DNA of 64,000 bases from Gracilaria domingensis (GCA_022539475.1 VCMS01000274.1:1-64000), one strand, 5' to 3'; counted from the first letter of the stretch, positions 46,740 through 57,425 are shown. The notes: generated by a model from the letters alone, not told the origin. A program made the numbers and translations.

Positions 46740-47605
46740 TTTAAAGCGAAGATAAAGTTCAGACGACTGCCTGCGACCACACGTAGAAGCTTGGAAAGGG
46801 CACAGATGCAGCTGCAATGCGATGAGGCAACCATCTAAGGCGAATGCAGGGCCCCTTTGTGATGTGACAAGAGCTGTTAGTACGGCTGAGCGCGGCTGGG
46901 TGACAACGAGGAAGCAAAGATCTGGTTTGCTTGGAGCGTCGACCAATTAGCTCAGCTGGTACTGCTCCGGCAACAACAATAATGCACGTGACGAACACGC
47001 GCGAAGTCTGACGTGGAATGCCACAGGGTTGGATTCAGCGGCGTGGTCGTCCACGCAGGCCCGCACGTTGCGTTTCTTCCGGAGACAAAGGCCTCCATGC
47101 TTTCCGGGCCACAGAGCGAGGATAGGGCAGTTCTGACCGATGACGAAAACCATGGGGAAGCCACACTGCGCCACACGCGGGGTCACCCAGCACCCACGGG
47201 CTTTGCGCCCAACAAGTCTACTCATGCTTGTCAAACTTTGGCCTGCTTCACAAGGGCGACACAGCCTGTCGTGATGTACTTACGTAGAGGAGGCACCACC
47301 CAGTCGCAGTGCCGACCTTTTACCGTCCACGTACCAAGGGTACAGCGGAACAGGAACAGCCGTACGTGCTGGGACTTGGGTGGCAACAACCTTTTGTCAG
47401 TGGACAAATGTGGTTTTCGTGTGTGTATTTTGTACACGTAATAGGCTTAACTACGTTCAATTATAAATATATTCGGTCCGCTGCAATTATTGAACGCCGA
47501 CAATATTTTCTTAAATAAATAAAATATCGTATCTAGTAATTCCTCGCTTGATAGAGTCAGCAAACCAAATGAGAGTGCACAACTTGACCAGGGTCAGTGA
47601 CCCCT
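46740..47605. other. Intergenic, no gene seen
   Basis: Lies between the start of patatin copy B and the 3' end of the ankyrin gene. Frames of up to 142 codons show no domain. AATAAATAAAATA occurs near 47515 on the plus strand. A tRNA-like A-box near 46948 was examined and rejected. Confidence 0.4.
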
Positions 47606-49810
47606 CTAGTCCTGTTGTTGTGCATTTTGTCTACAAATCTTCTGGGCCACAAATGTAAAACTTTCTTCGTCAACGAACCCTTCCTGAGTTGCTCTCGAAT
47701 CAAGGAGTCTCTGAACTCTCTCCTCGTCCCATTTATGTCTTGGTTCGAAAATCCTTTTCAACACATGTTTAGCCACAGCAAGTTTCAATATCCTGTATGG
47801 CTCCGCGGCATTCTGAAACAAGGAACGCAGTTCAGGTAGCGTATGATGAGCGCTTCTAGGCAGATGTTTTGATTGCAAGACACCAAAAGCCGATGAAAAT
47901 CCTGTCATATTAACTCTTCCATTTTCATCTACTTCGTTCAAAACTGTTTCAAGCGTGTCATCTTCATCAACTTGAATCGTTGGATCTGTGTCCTTTAACA
48001 GCGTATTCAGCTCCGATGTTGCATCTTGGGCGCTGATAGTATCCCGTTCAATTTTAGATGCAATAACCCGAAAGCTATGCATCAATTGTGTCTCACCGGT
48101 TGTTTCATTGCTCTCATTTGGCTTCAGACCTGCAAGGTCACCGTCAAAATTCGAAAGCTCTTTCAAAAATTTTTCAAATGTTTCGAATGGGCTGTGTGCG
48201 AAAACGCTTTTCACGCGCATCCAAGCTTGCTCTTCAAGCTGCTTGAGAGGCTTTATATCGAAGGTTTTTTTGACGGCGCTGAGGTCCACATCCAGGATAT
48301 GAACAGCCAATTCCTTCCCTATCTCAGTCCCGTGGTCTAGAAAATTGGCAACGTCCGCTGTAGCACTTGCTATACTTCCGATCGGTGCACCAATTACGGG
48401 AATCATGGTAAGTATTAAACTTATTAAGCCTCCGATCATTTTGAGCTTTTGATGCTTCTTCAAGAGGGCATGGAGATCTTTTAGACTTTCATTCATTGTC
48501 ATCATGTCATCTACCATTTGCTTGTTGTTCTCCGCCACCTTCTTAAAATCGGATTGCATCTCTTCTTGGGTGTGTTCTAATCTGCTTACCCGCTCTTCCA
48601 AAAGCAACATCCCTTTTCGAAGCGCTTGGAGAGCTTTTTCAACATATCTGTTATGAATGCGTACTTCGTATGCCAGTTTCACCATCGAACCTTGCCCCGG
48701 ATAAATGAAACCGGCTGCTTCCGCGACACTCAAAACCGGTGAGACAACAAAATTAATCATTTCATCAGATATATGTAGTTCGGAAACCGGCATGTATACC
48801 TGTTCAAGAAGATAGTCCCTGTAACCACCAAGCCATCGAAGTTCTTGCAGTCCCAACACTCCCCTCTTAACAACCCACAATAGAACTTTATGGGCATAGA
48901 CAAAAGCTGCGAGAGATGTGATGTACTCCTTTCTGAGCCAACGTAAAATATTCATACTGTTCATGCTGAGCTTGCGGCGACGGTGCCACATAATTGCCAT
49001 TCGCATCTTCTCGTCATGCCTAAGAAGGTCCTTTCGAGTCCCGTGGTCTTCATAGACATAATCCAAGGGTGTGCGCCCGGCATCATTCACTACATGCAGA
49101 TCTGCTCCGTATTCCATCAACTTTCGGGCAACATCCATATGCCTATTCATTAACGCCAAGTGAAGAGGAGTGTTTCCGTTCACATCGCTCACACAAGCAT
49201 TCGCATTTGACTCAAGAAGAGAGGACACTAGCTGTACTTGACCATTTTGTGAGGCAGCAATCAAAGCCGTGACTCCATTTTCATTCATATGGTCAACATT
49301 GGAGCCAGCGGCCAATAGGGTCTTAGCCACGTCCAAATGCATATGGAGGGCAGCAATCGTAAGTGCAGTATTTTGAGATCTTGTTCGATGTTGTAACTGT
49401 GAATCTGGACTTACCTGAGCTACCAACAGCCCCACCACTTCAGAATGTCCATTCCATGCAGCAGTTGTGAGAGCTGTGTTCCCATCATCATTTATGTGCC
49501 CTGCTGCGGCATTCGCGTTCAGTAAGGTCCTTACCACCTGCGAATGTCCGTTTTTTGCTGCCTGTATCAACGCCGTGTTCCCTAAATTGTTTCGTTTCTC
49601 TGGGTCTGCGCCATTTTTCAACAAATACTGAACCACCTGTAGATGTCCATGGGATGATGCAATGGCTAGAGCAGTACTTCCAGAACGACTTTCATCTTCA
49701 CAGTCGATTGCTGCACCGGCGTTTATCGATCTTTTAACCCAACTTATATCTCCCGAATCGGCGGCTGCTATCAAAGCTGCAAAGGGGGTTGATATTCGGT
49801 CTGTACTCAT
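47606..49810 (-). CDS. Ankyrin-repeat protein with coiled coil and hydrophobic segment
   Basis: 734 residues from the ATG at 49810, intact. Residues about 10-250 form about seven ankyrin repeats, with repeated cores such as GNTALIQAAKNGHSQVVRTL and GNTPLHLALMNRHMDVARKL. Residues 270-390 are a helical, partly hydrophobic region (ITSLAAFVYAHKVLLWVVKR). Residues 395-455 are a coiled coil. It runs directly into a 35-residue segment rich in small and hydrophobic residues (about 457-490, GGLISLILTMIPVIGAPIGS), which could insert in a membrane. The rest is helical, with an EF-hand-like stretch near 610-640 (LNEVDENGRVN) that is not a canonical loop. Ankyrin repeats bind proteins. The coiled coil plus glycine-rich segment recalls membrane-active helical proteins, but no family match is claimed. 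Confidence 0.7.
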   Translation of the reverse strand: MSTDRISTPFAALIAAADSGDISWVKRSINAGAAIDCEDESRSGSTALAIASSHGHLQVVQYLLKNGADPEKRNNLGNTALIQAAKNGHSQVVRTLLNANAAAGHINDDGNTALTTAAWNGHSEVVGLLVAQVSPDSQLQHRTRSQNTALTIAALHMHLDVAKTLLAAGSNVDHMNENGVTALIAASQNGQVQLVSSLLESNANACVSDVNGNTPLHLALMNRHMDVARKLMEYGADLHVVNDAGRTPLDYVYEDHGTRKDLLRHDEKMRMAIMWHRRRKLSMNSMNILRWLRKEYITSLAAFVYAHKVLLWVVKRGVLGLQELRWLGGYRDYLLEQVYMPVSELHISDEMINFVVSPVLSVAEAAGFIYPGQGSMVKLAYEVRIHNRYVEKALQALRKGMLLLEERVSRLEHTQEEMQSDFKKVAENNKQMVDDMMTMNESLKDLHALLKKHQKLKMIGGLISLILTMIPVIGAPIGSIASATADVANFLDHGTEIGKELAVHILDVDLSAVKKTFDIKPLKQLEEQAWMRVKSVFAHSPFETFEKFLKELSNFDGDLAGLKPNESNETTGETQLMHSFRVIASKIERDTISAQDATSELNTLLKDTDPTIQVDEDDTLETVLNEVDENGRVNMTGFSSAFGVLQSKHLPRSAHHTLPELRSLFQNAAEPYRILKLAVAKHVLKRIFEPRHKWDEERVQRLLDSRATQEGFVDEESFTFVAQKICRQNAQQQD

Positions 49811-50412
49811 GAGAGAGGACTATCGGATATGAAATCGTAAGGGAAACCTAGAGAAAAGGGTGCCAAGGAGAAAACGATCTCAAAAGACGAGAAAGTACGT
49901 TAGTAAACCGCATGCAGCTACTGACGGAGCATGCACACCCTACAGAGCCACTCCTGGTACAACAAGAATCTTCGACTTGCGTGAAGAGGTTTTGGCCGTT
50001 TCTCCAGGGTTGTTTAGGACAATGGTCAAGGGCGTGGGCCCTTGGAATGGGAATGATATTCCCATCAGAATTGTGTCATGAGGCAAGAGTGTAATAGGTA
50101 TTGGATTTTCAAGAGTTCTCATTATATTCGTTGATACATCGGCCCGTAGAATTTCTATCGTTTGAAATGACAAGTGTTTTCTTCCCGGAATGACTCGAGC
50201 TCATCATCAACTTGTTTTAGCCAGCGCAGATATGCCGTATTTAAAGTACCAAGGTAGAGGGCTACCGGATAGTTTCTGGCGGCCAGGCCTGGCCGGCGCG
50301 GCCGCAGAAAAGCTTTCGATTTCTGTGGGAACATCCCGGCCCCACTTCCATCAATATTCAAGAATTAGTCAATTATTGACGACCAAGTGTTTCATTGTTG
50401 AACGGTTCAGGA
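49811..50412. other. Intergenic, no gene seen
   Basis: Contains the promoter region of the ankyrin gene. Frames of up to 77 codons show no domain. A short GC-rich stretch near 50285 holds a GCGGCCGC site. Confidence 0.4.
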
Positions 50413-50546
50413 AGTGACGAAAACTAGCACATATATCGAGTAAATCCCTACGAGGGACTACTATATAGGGACTTCCTCCATCGAACAGGTTTTTGCCGAT
50501 CCACGGGTACACGTGGTCAACGATATTTGTGCTAGTTTTCGTCACT
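50413..50546. repeat. 134-bp element with terminal inverted repeats
   Basis: Begins AGTGACGAAAACTAGCACA and ends with its reverse complement. The match runs about 26 bp with one mismatch (through ATATCG). The inside is about 80 bp, mostly unpaired. No target-site duplication was seen. It is either a small MITE or a long stem-loop. Confidence 0.65.
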
Positions 50547-51172
50547 CCATCGAATTCATTTCAATCATGCCTTTTTTTTGTTTTTGAAAGTTCAAAAGAT
50601 ATTTTTCCCTCTTTTGTTTTCTGGAAACGGTTTAGTAGGTAGAACCGCAGTTCCTATGATGACCCCAACGGCCCATCTTACTTTGCGCCCTGAACCCCCC
50701 ATTTTGAAGCTGTTGACCCAAGGCCGGTATCGTCATGAGCAGGTCTTGGCAGCACGGCGCGTCTCCTGCAATGACCGATATTCCACTTTAGGTTGGGCCG
50801 GACGCAACAGTTGTTCTGGGCCTTGTGTCACATATACTGAGCCACCACGAGCCGTGAATTGTGTCTTCAATTCCGTAAGATAGCTGAACTGGCAGTCGAG
50901 ATATACATGCGCAATGATCGCTTCCATATCATCACCAGGGCCGCGTACAAGTCATCCGGCTGCGAGAACAGTGACGTAGGAGGCCATGCGAAATGTTTTA
51001 AGGAATTCCTTGCAACCAAATGTACGAATCGTACTAAACCTCTTTGTCGCGATTCGCGAAATCATATCAAGTCGCTGACAGGCGTTTCGTCCTCCCTCAC
51101 ATATTTGTGTTGAACGCTGAAACGCATCGCTGACAATCAAGAATTTTCTCCGATATCTCCGCTTATCGTAAA
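50547..51172. other. Intergenic, no gene seen
   Basis: Frames of 64-105 codons on both strands show no domain. The stretch lies directly upstream of the small membrane-protein gene and should hold its promoter. Confidence 0.4.
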
Positions 51173-51667
51173 ATGGCTGGTTCCCCAAATCTTCAGAAAG
51201 CATATCCCCATTCAGAAGCCGAAGAAAATACAAACAGATATGGAAGTTTGGGGCGCAAGGAATCGGCATTGCATACTTACTCAGGCGAACATGAGAATAG
51301 CGGCACTCCCTACGATGAGAAAAGTGGTTACAAGAGTTCCGACATTGTCATAAATATGAAGGAAGCCGTTGAAATGGAAGAAGAAGCAACACTTTGGGAC
51401 AGAGTTTTGGGAAGGATCAGATATTCGATGCAGCTCGTGGCTAACCGCTCCGAAGTCCAGCTGAATATTTTTCTCGTCATGTTGCTTATGTGTTCTGTTT
51501 GCTTGTTTCTCGTGTGGACGTCTCCAGGAACTTATTTTGGCAGCCACGTACGGAGTGTACACACAGGTGACATATATCATAACGTTTTTGATCATATTGT
51601 AGAGCTTTTAGGGTTTAGCTTCTTCTTCTACATTGTATACTTATGTTTCCAGTGCGGTGCATCTTAG
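51173..51667 (+). CDS. Small two-helix membrane protein, family unknown
   Basis: 164 residues from an ATG, with AATAAA at 51671-51676, just past the stop, as a likely polyadenylation signal. Residues 1-95 are polar and probably disordered (many Ser, Glu, Tyr). Residues about 98-118 (LNIFLVMLLMCSVCLFLVWT) and 142-160 (LLGFSFFFYIVYLCF) are membrane helices. Between them is a short loop, SPGTYFGSHVRSVHTG. It ends CGAS with Cys in the last helix. It could be a truncated channel or a stand-alone small membrane protein. It lies between the ankyrin gene and the GTPase pair. Confidence 0.5.
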   Translation: MAGSPNLQKAYPHSEAEENTNRYGSLGRKESALHTYSGEHENSGTPYDEKSGYKSSDIVINMKEAVEMEEEATLWDRVLGRIRYSMQLVANRSEVQLNIFLVMLLMCSVCLFLVWTSPGTYFGSHVRSVHTGDIYHNVFDHIVELLGFSFFFYIVYLCFQCGAS

Positions 51668-52145
51668 TACAATAAAATTATAGATACTCAGGCCGAAGCA
51701 ATTTCCTAAAGAGCAACTGATCCAAAAGCTTTACTCCCCATACTTCTGGTCTTCCTGGAAGTAAATCCTCTTCACCCCTGTTGGTCTGCCGACAAAATAG
51801 GTAGCTCTATCTCTAACTTCGAAACAGGGAAATTCTAATTTCAATTAGGGCAGAAGACGGAGAGGAATGGAATTTCTAGGAACCGCAGAAGTAGATTTAT
51901 TTGAGCAATTGTTTCAGCGATTAGGCGTGGGATGCTCTTCTTCGCCAGCTACTTTTGGTAACATATCTCACTGACATACGATTTCATATTATGACTCAAG
52001 TTTACTTCAAAATGCTATTGCTAGATAATTTTACATGAAGCATTGGCTAGCTTGAACCCATTGCTCGAGTTGCAAAGCCCCATTTAAACAATATGATCCC
52101 AACCCTGCCCAGAAGCTTCATGAATTAGGCTTTCCGAAGCGCCAT
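51668..52145. other. 3' intergenic between two convergent genes
   Basis: Holds the 3' ends of the plus-strand membrane-protein gene and the minus-strand GTPase gene. AATAAA at 51671 serves the former. Nothing else was seen. Confidence 0.5.
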
Positions 52146-54273
52146 CTACTCGTTTCTTGCTTTAGTTGATATTTTCTGAAGAGCTAGTTCTATAGCCATG
52201 GACATTTCCGTACCTAACTCTGTTTTCATGTCCCACAGAACAAGATGAATATCAACAATCTCGGCTGCCTTGTCTGGCACTGTCTCATGAGCCATTTCTA
52301 TCAAAGCAAACGTTTTCAAATCTAGAAGCTTGATAAATTTAAGAAGCCTTTCTTTCTTTGACTCCTTTAGATCTTTCTGTTTCCTATCCATCGATTTCAG
52401 AAAATCTGCAGCTTTCTTTCCTTTAGTAGTTAATCCAATGTTGTAACGCCTTTGCATTGACACCGTGTTAATCGGCGTCAGCGAGAAGTAGATTCCATGT
52501 CCATATTTTCCTTCTGTGAAATCGAATTTCCTTACTTCGTTTGACGACACAAGTTTAACCACTGATCGGCGCATTTCTTCGGAGGCAAGTCGAATGTTTG
52601 TCTTCGTCTCTTTGGTCTCCTTTTTCTCCTTCATCTCAATTAAACTCTGAAAAATTGTTTGTCCAACACCAATCAAATGTGTCTCCGACTGCGACACCCA
52701 TTCTTTCAATCTGATCAATTCTGGCTGATGATCTTCATCTAGTGCATTGTAGAAGAAAATTCGTTCTTTGCCCAACTTATAATGTAGCACCGCAAGAAAG
52801 CTCCGTGTCCAAAATTTTCTCTTGAAAACTACCGTATCGGGATCCAGCTTTTGTTCATTCAAACCGATGCAGAGGCACAAGCCACGCATAAACGCTTCCC
52901 CAAAAGAGTCACGATAGGACGAGATTGCACGTAACAAGCTTCTTGGAAGTCTAGACCCGTCTTTAGAAAGAATGACAACGGCAGAAACTGTACCATTTTC
53001 CTTGATCTTTTTTTCCAACAGCACTTGAAACGTAGAATCCATTCCATTCTGATCGTTCATTCCCGGTGTGTCCCAAATTCGTACGGACTGATTGCTACCC
53101 TGTATTTTCATTATTCCGTAAGACATATCTAAAGTCCCAGTGCCAGAGTGTGATGTTGCGAACGTGTCATCTTCGGTCAACACATTTCCCAGACTCGACT
53201 TCCCCTCACCAGTTCCACCAAGCAAGTATACGTTTTTAATTCTAGTCTCTCCAGTTCTTTTTGAGGCGGACGAAGAACACCCCATGTCGTCCTGCCCACT
53301 TTCGTTCAAAGGTGGTGTGGGTTCATAGCTCGTTGTAATCGCCGTCCGCAGATTGTCTTCCCCAGTTAAGTTTCGAAAAAGAGGATTCGGCCAATCGTAT
53401 CTATTCAGTGAAACAGAAAAGCAAATGAAAGGTGATGAAAGAGTTTGGTCAGCGACAAAACGGGAAACACGTATTTGTCTTGTAACTAGACGGACAAACT
53501 TATGTTCTTATGTTACCATACCTTAAGATGACCTCATAAATGCCATTAGTATCACTCTCCAGAATTCGAAGTATCTCGCCTTCTTCTTCTGACTTCAAGA
53601 TCGTTGTTTTGGTCCTTCCAAGCACTTCACTGAAACTCTGCCCCAATTGATAGAGAGTTCCGTTGGCATAGGCCATTCGTTCGAGATTTTGAATTTTCTT
53701 CTCCGGAGTGGCATGGATGTAAACCTTGGTTCTGCACCAGTGTTCTCGACCTGTTCTAGTATCTGCCCCAGATAGATTGAAGACATGGAATGGTGTGGCA
53801 AATTTCAAAAGAATTCTGGAGATACCGTCACCACTTCCGAAAGAAAAGGACTGTGGGGGGATTGAAATGTCTCCTGCTCTCGTTGTTTTGACAATCATGA
53901 AACGTATGCTATCAATCAATGTATGTTTAAGGATTGTGTAAACTTTCACTGAGAGCTCAGAAAGCCCAGTCTTTTCTTCTCCGTCGGAACTGGAACCCAT
54001 AGAACCTTCCCTCGTCCCCCTTTGAAGTGGCAGTTGCTTGAAGTCTTGATGAGCTCTGTCTATTCGGGATTGAAGACTATCCCCTTCTGCGCTTATTAGT
54101 TCAGACAATTTTCCAGAGAAGTGCGAGATTTTCTGCTTGGTTAGCTTACAAAGAGTAGCATCATTCCTTTCTGTGAGAGTTCTACCCAATACCAATATGA
54201 AACCACGAAGTGTGTGTTCGAGCAAAGAATCGCTTGACATGTTCTTCACTCTGTCTTTAGCAACGGTGTTCAT
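52146..54273 (-). CDS. AIG1/GIMAP-like P-loop GTPase, gene 1
   Basis: Exons 54273-53522 and 53400-52146; the intron 53521-53401 (121 nt, GTATGG...AATAG) is in phase 2. The joined protein has 668 residues. Residues 1-250 are helical with no known domain. The G domain starts near 307: IKNVYLLGGTGEGKSSLGNV (P-loop GGTGEGKS), then the G3 motif IWDTPGMND near 360, then a helical C-terminal part with a Lys/Glu-rich stretch. The GxxGxGKS-x-x-GNxL P-loop and DTPGM resemble AIG1/IAN/GIMAP GTPases, which in plants and animals act in immune and stress responses at membranes. The start ATG is 54273. No break is seen. It is transcribed away from gene 2. Confidence 0.75.
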
Positions 54274-55301
54274 TCGGCATCCACCAATATTTAGTAGAGT
54301 GAAAACAGCTAAACGTCATATAGGACACTCAGTTCCGTACGAAATGAAAAGAAGGATTTGACGCCTGCTAAAAATTTGAGTTGGAGCCTTTTCTTGTCAG
54401 CAACATGAGAATAGTTCATAATGCCCCATCCGGAGAACTGTACCTAGAATTGGCTGAAAAAGAAGGGTCAATGAACGGAATGATGGTGAAAACCAGCGTA
54501 GTATTTCTTCCAGGCCTGATTTCTGCTCATATCCAAAAGCAGTCTTGTTGTCGAGAGTCGAGAGAGTCGTACTGTTCGTTTAAAATCCCCATGAAATGAT
54601 GCTAAGATCGAGGCATAGGAGTGGAACATCAAGCAAAGCATTTCAAAAGAGGGGCAGGCAGAATTCCTATCCCTTGGCATGCTCGAGTTTCTCTTGCGTT
54701 ATCGCCTGTTGGTCCATTTTCCACCTTGATGATGACAGTAAAGAGTAACATAGCTGGAAATTTCAATCGTTGAGAGGCAATACATGTACGTATTGCCCCG
54801 GGAAATTCGAATTCTCTCGGGCAAAAAAACCCCTATTTTACCAGATGTCTCATTTTAATAAAGATTTAAAATTGCCTTTTGTAACTCCTAAAAAGAGGGC
54901 CATGCACCTTCCATTTCGCTGGACTACGCCTGAGCATTTCCTAATTTGGGCCACAACAGGCCCCAGTGATAGTCAGAATGATTTAAGACGAAGATACATT
55001 GGCCGATATGTGATCTGCACAACATGTCTCTTCCACAGTTTCATTGCGCAAGGAGAGGTGGTTGCTTTGGTTCCATTCAGGTATTCTTCTTGATGGGCCA
55101 TACTTCTACTGGTTTATACTTAAATCGTATGCAACGGTTTTGAAAGCTCATAGAGTTTCTCAAGTTCATCAAACATCTCATGCCACTAAACCTCTTTTTC
55201 TCAACTTCCCGAACGCAACCATCCGTCGTCGCCGAACTCATCGGATGATTCCTGGTGGACAAATAATTTGATCTGCGCGAACTTGGGGCTAGATTTCCAT
55301 C
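54274..55301. promoter_or_regulatory. Shared upstream region of the two GTPase genes
   Basis: 1028 bp between the start codons of the head-to-head GTPase genes. Frames of up to 107 codons show no domain. It must hold both promoters, and the distance would allow a shared bidirectional control region. No specific element was recognised. Confidence 0.5.
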
Positions 55302-57425
55302 ATGGCTGAATTCCTAATCGTAGACCTCATGGCAAAGGGTATGTTGGCGGTAATCGGGCACAAATTCGAGAATACAGGTGAGGCTATTAACGCTACGAAG
55401 TCAGAAATTGTTGCAATGAAGGGAATCCTGGAAAATTTTCGCAGCCAAATGGATAGTGAACTGCATTGCTTGAATGAAGGGCTGCGCAATGTACACAAAT
55501 CAATTCTAGCAATGGAGCTAAGATTGGTCAAGGATCAAATGTTGAAGTATATGGAACCTGTCAATGACAATGATATCCGGGAACGTTTGCTTGCTGTTTC
55601 AATGGTTTTATACTGCTTGACTCAGAATACAAAAATAGAAGAGGTATCCATACAGACGGACACGGTTCTTCTTCCTGCGTCGTCTTCTGTAGACGGACAT
55701 CATCAGGAAGTGCTGAGGACAATCACAGAGACAATTAAGACAACCACGTCTACAAAAGAAATGATGGGGAAAATCATGAAGCTTGACAGAGAAGGTTTGT
55801 TTTCTGAAGTGCAGCACCGGACAGACGAGCCGTTAAACATCATTGTAAGTGCAGCCGCCAAAAGGGACGCAGTAAAGGAGGACCTCATTATTGGTACAGG
55901 GGCGCTGTACATGTTGTGCCAGACTTTGTGTAGTACAATACAAGACAATAGAGGAGTGCACGCATCCGCACGTGAGGATATTTCGTTTGCGCGAAGTGAT
56001 TCTGAGATAAATCGGAATGCATGTCACATATCCCTCCGGTACGTTCTCAGGGGACTGAACTCTCATGCCTCTCCTTTGGTTCTGACGCTTTTTTTGCATA
56101 TTTCTAGATATTATTGGCCATCTCCAGTTGAATTTAAAAGGGTCGAAGATCTGCTTTCTGAACCCGTGGTTGACCGCTTAAGTAACGGAAAATTTGAAAC
56201 TGTATTTGAGGCAATGCAAGAAAAAGTTCGAATTAGAAACGTTTACTTGCTGGGTGAAACCGGAGAAGGAAAGTCCACTCTCGGAAATGTTCTCACAGGA
56301 ACGAAGAACTTTTATGTATCTCATGCGGGTACGGGCACAGTTACTATATCTGGAAATCTTGTCGAAGAGGCCGGACTTCTCAAAGGCCAACACGAAATAA
56401 TGGTGTGGGATACTCCCGGAATGAATGACCGTGAAGGTCGTGACAAAATATATGAAAGCATGCTTTATCAACATCTTACGAGAGAGAATACGGTATCTAC
56501 CATTGTCATTGTTTCGAAAGATGGATGTCGTACCCCTGCTTCTCTGATTCACACTATGAACGTTTACAGACAGGCATTTGGGGATTCCTTTGCTTCATGT
56601 GTTTGTGTATGTATGGGACTGAGTAAGAACCAGTGGGAACAAGGTACCCTCGATCTCAAACGCCAGTTGTGGATGGATTTGCTCAGTGAGCAGTGTGGAA
56701 TTTCAGAATCTACAATCAAAGAAAGAATATTCTTTTACAATGCGAAGGATTCCAGCCCGCAAGAAGATGGTGACAAGTTGAGGGACCTAATCTTGAACTC
56801 GAAAGTTCGTTTGACAGGTGCAGGGTCAACGATTCTTCATGGGCTCAAGAAGATGAAAGAAGCTGAGCTCAATATCGAAGAAAAGAAAGCAATGTTTAAA
56901 GCTTCAGAAGAAGAATTTGTGGCTATCAGGGAAGAGTTGCGACGCGCACAAAGAGTCAGAACCAAACGATTTCGGAATCATCGTCGAAAGGTAACAAGTC
57001 TGTGTGTGGAGATACTTCCCGTAATGGCCGCTAGGATTTTACCATACTGCAAATACTACATTCTTCGAAGACAGAATGAAGGAGAAGAGAAGGTGATCGT
57101 GTTTGAGGCATACGGCGAAAGAGCCGTCGAATTACTTTCCGAAGAATACCTGAAAAACCGTGAGGTAAATCATTGGGCTAAAGTGAACATTCTTGTCACA
57201 AAAACGCGGGAGAAGAACTTGATTCTCGTCAATATGGGATCGCACTCAAGGCAGGCTCGGAGGGGTAAAATTCAGGAACAAAGATATCGCCTTCTTCACT
57301 TGGAGGATACAGTGGATGCTAAGGTCTTCAAAGAAGTTGATGATATCTTGGCAGAAATGGTGGGGGATCCAACATTTGTGACTGCATTTGGAACTTTCTT
57401 CTCTCAGGAGGATCTCAATTTGTAA
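55302..57425 (+). CDS. AIG1/GIMAP-like P-loop GTPase, gene 2
   Basis: The unspliced frame of 707 codons is open throughout. I take 56039-56107 as an intron, giving 684 residues. Residues 1-246 are helical. The join restores LRYYWPSP, the counterpart of LRYDWPNP in gene 1. The P-loop lies near 295 (VYLLGETGEGKSTLGNVLTG) and the G3 motif at about 345-351 (MVWDTPGMND). After the G domain come helices rich in Lys and Glu (ELNIEEKKAMFKASEEEF), then a C-terminal domain. It shares its layout with gene 1 but is clearly diverged. AIG1-like function is from the P-loop and DTPGM only; the other GTPase motifs are less certain. Confidence 0.75.
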   Translation: MAEFLIVDLMAKGMLAVIGHKFENTGEAINATKSEIVAMKGILENFRSQMDSELHCLNEGLRNVHKSILAMELRLVKDQMLKYMEPVNDNDIRERLLAVSMVLYCLTQNTKIEEVSIQTDTVLLPASSSVDGHHQEVLRTITETIKTTTSTKEMMGKIMKLDREGLFSEVQHRTDEPLNIIVSAAAKRDAVKEDLIIGTGALYMLCQTLCSTIQDNRGVHASAREDISFARSDSEINRNACHISLRYVLRGLNSHASPLVLTLFLHISRYYWPSPVEFKRVEDLLSEPVVDRLSNGKFETVFEAMQEKVRIRNVYLLGETGEGKSTLGNVLTGTKNFYVSHAGTGTVTISGNLVEEAGLLKGQHEIMVWDTPGMNDREGRDKIYESMLYQHLTRENTVSTIVIVSKDGCRTPASLIHTMNVYRQAFGDSFASCVCVCMGLSKNQWEQGTLDLKRQLWMDLLSEQCGISESTIKERIFFYNAKDSSPQEDGDKLRDLILNSKVRLTGAGSTILHGLKKMKEAELNIEEKKAMFKASEEEFVAIREELRRAQRVRTKRFRNHRRKVTSLCVEILPVMAARILPYCKYYILRRQNEGEEKVIVFEAYGERAVELLSEEYLKNREVNHWAKVNILVTKTREKNLILVNMGSHSRQARRGKIQEQRYRLLHLEDTVDAKVFKEVDDILAEMVGDPTFVTAFGTFFSQEDLNL
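56039..56107 (+). other. 69-nt intron in GTPase gene 2
   Basis: GTACGT at the 5' end and TTTCTAG at the 3' end, with a T-rich tract before the acceptor. Its length is a multiple of three and it has no in-frame stop, so retention would add 23 residues without breaking the protein. Position and phase (2) match the 121-nt intron of gene 1. Confidence 0.7.

Noticed and set aside
46940-47035. tRNA-like A-box (TTAGCTCAGCTGGTA) and weak B-box
   Set aside because: The A-box match is good, but the B-box (GGTTGGATTC) is poor, the spacing is long, and no acceptor or T stem pairs.
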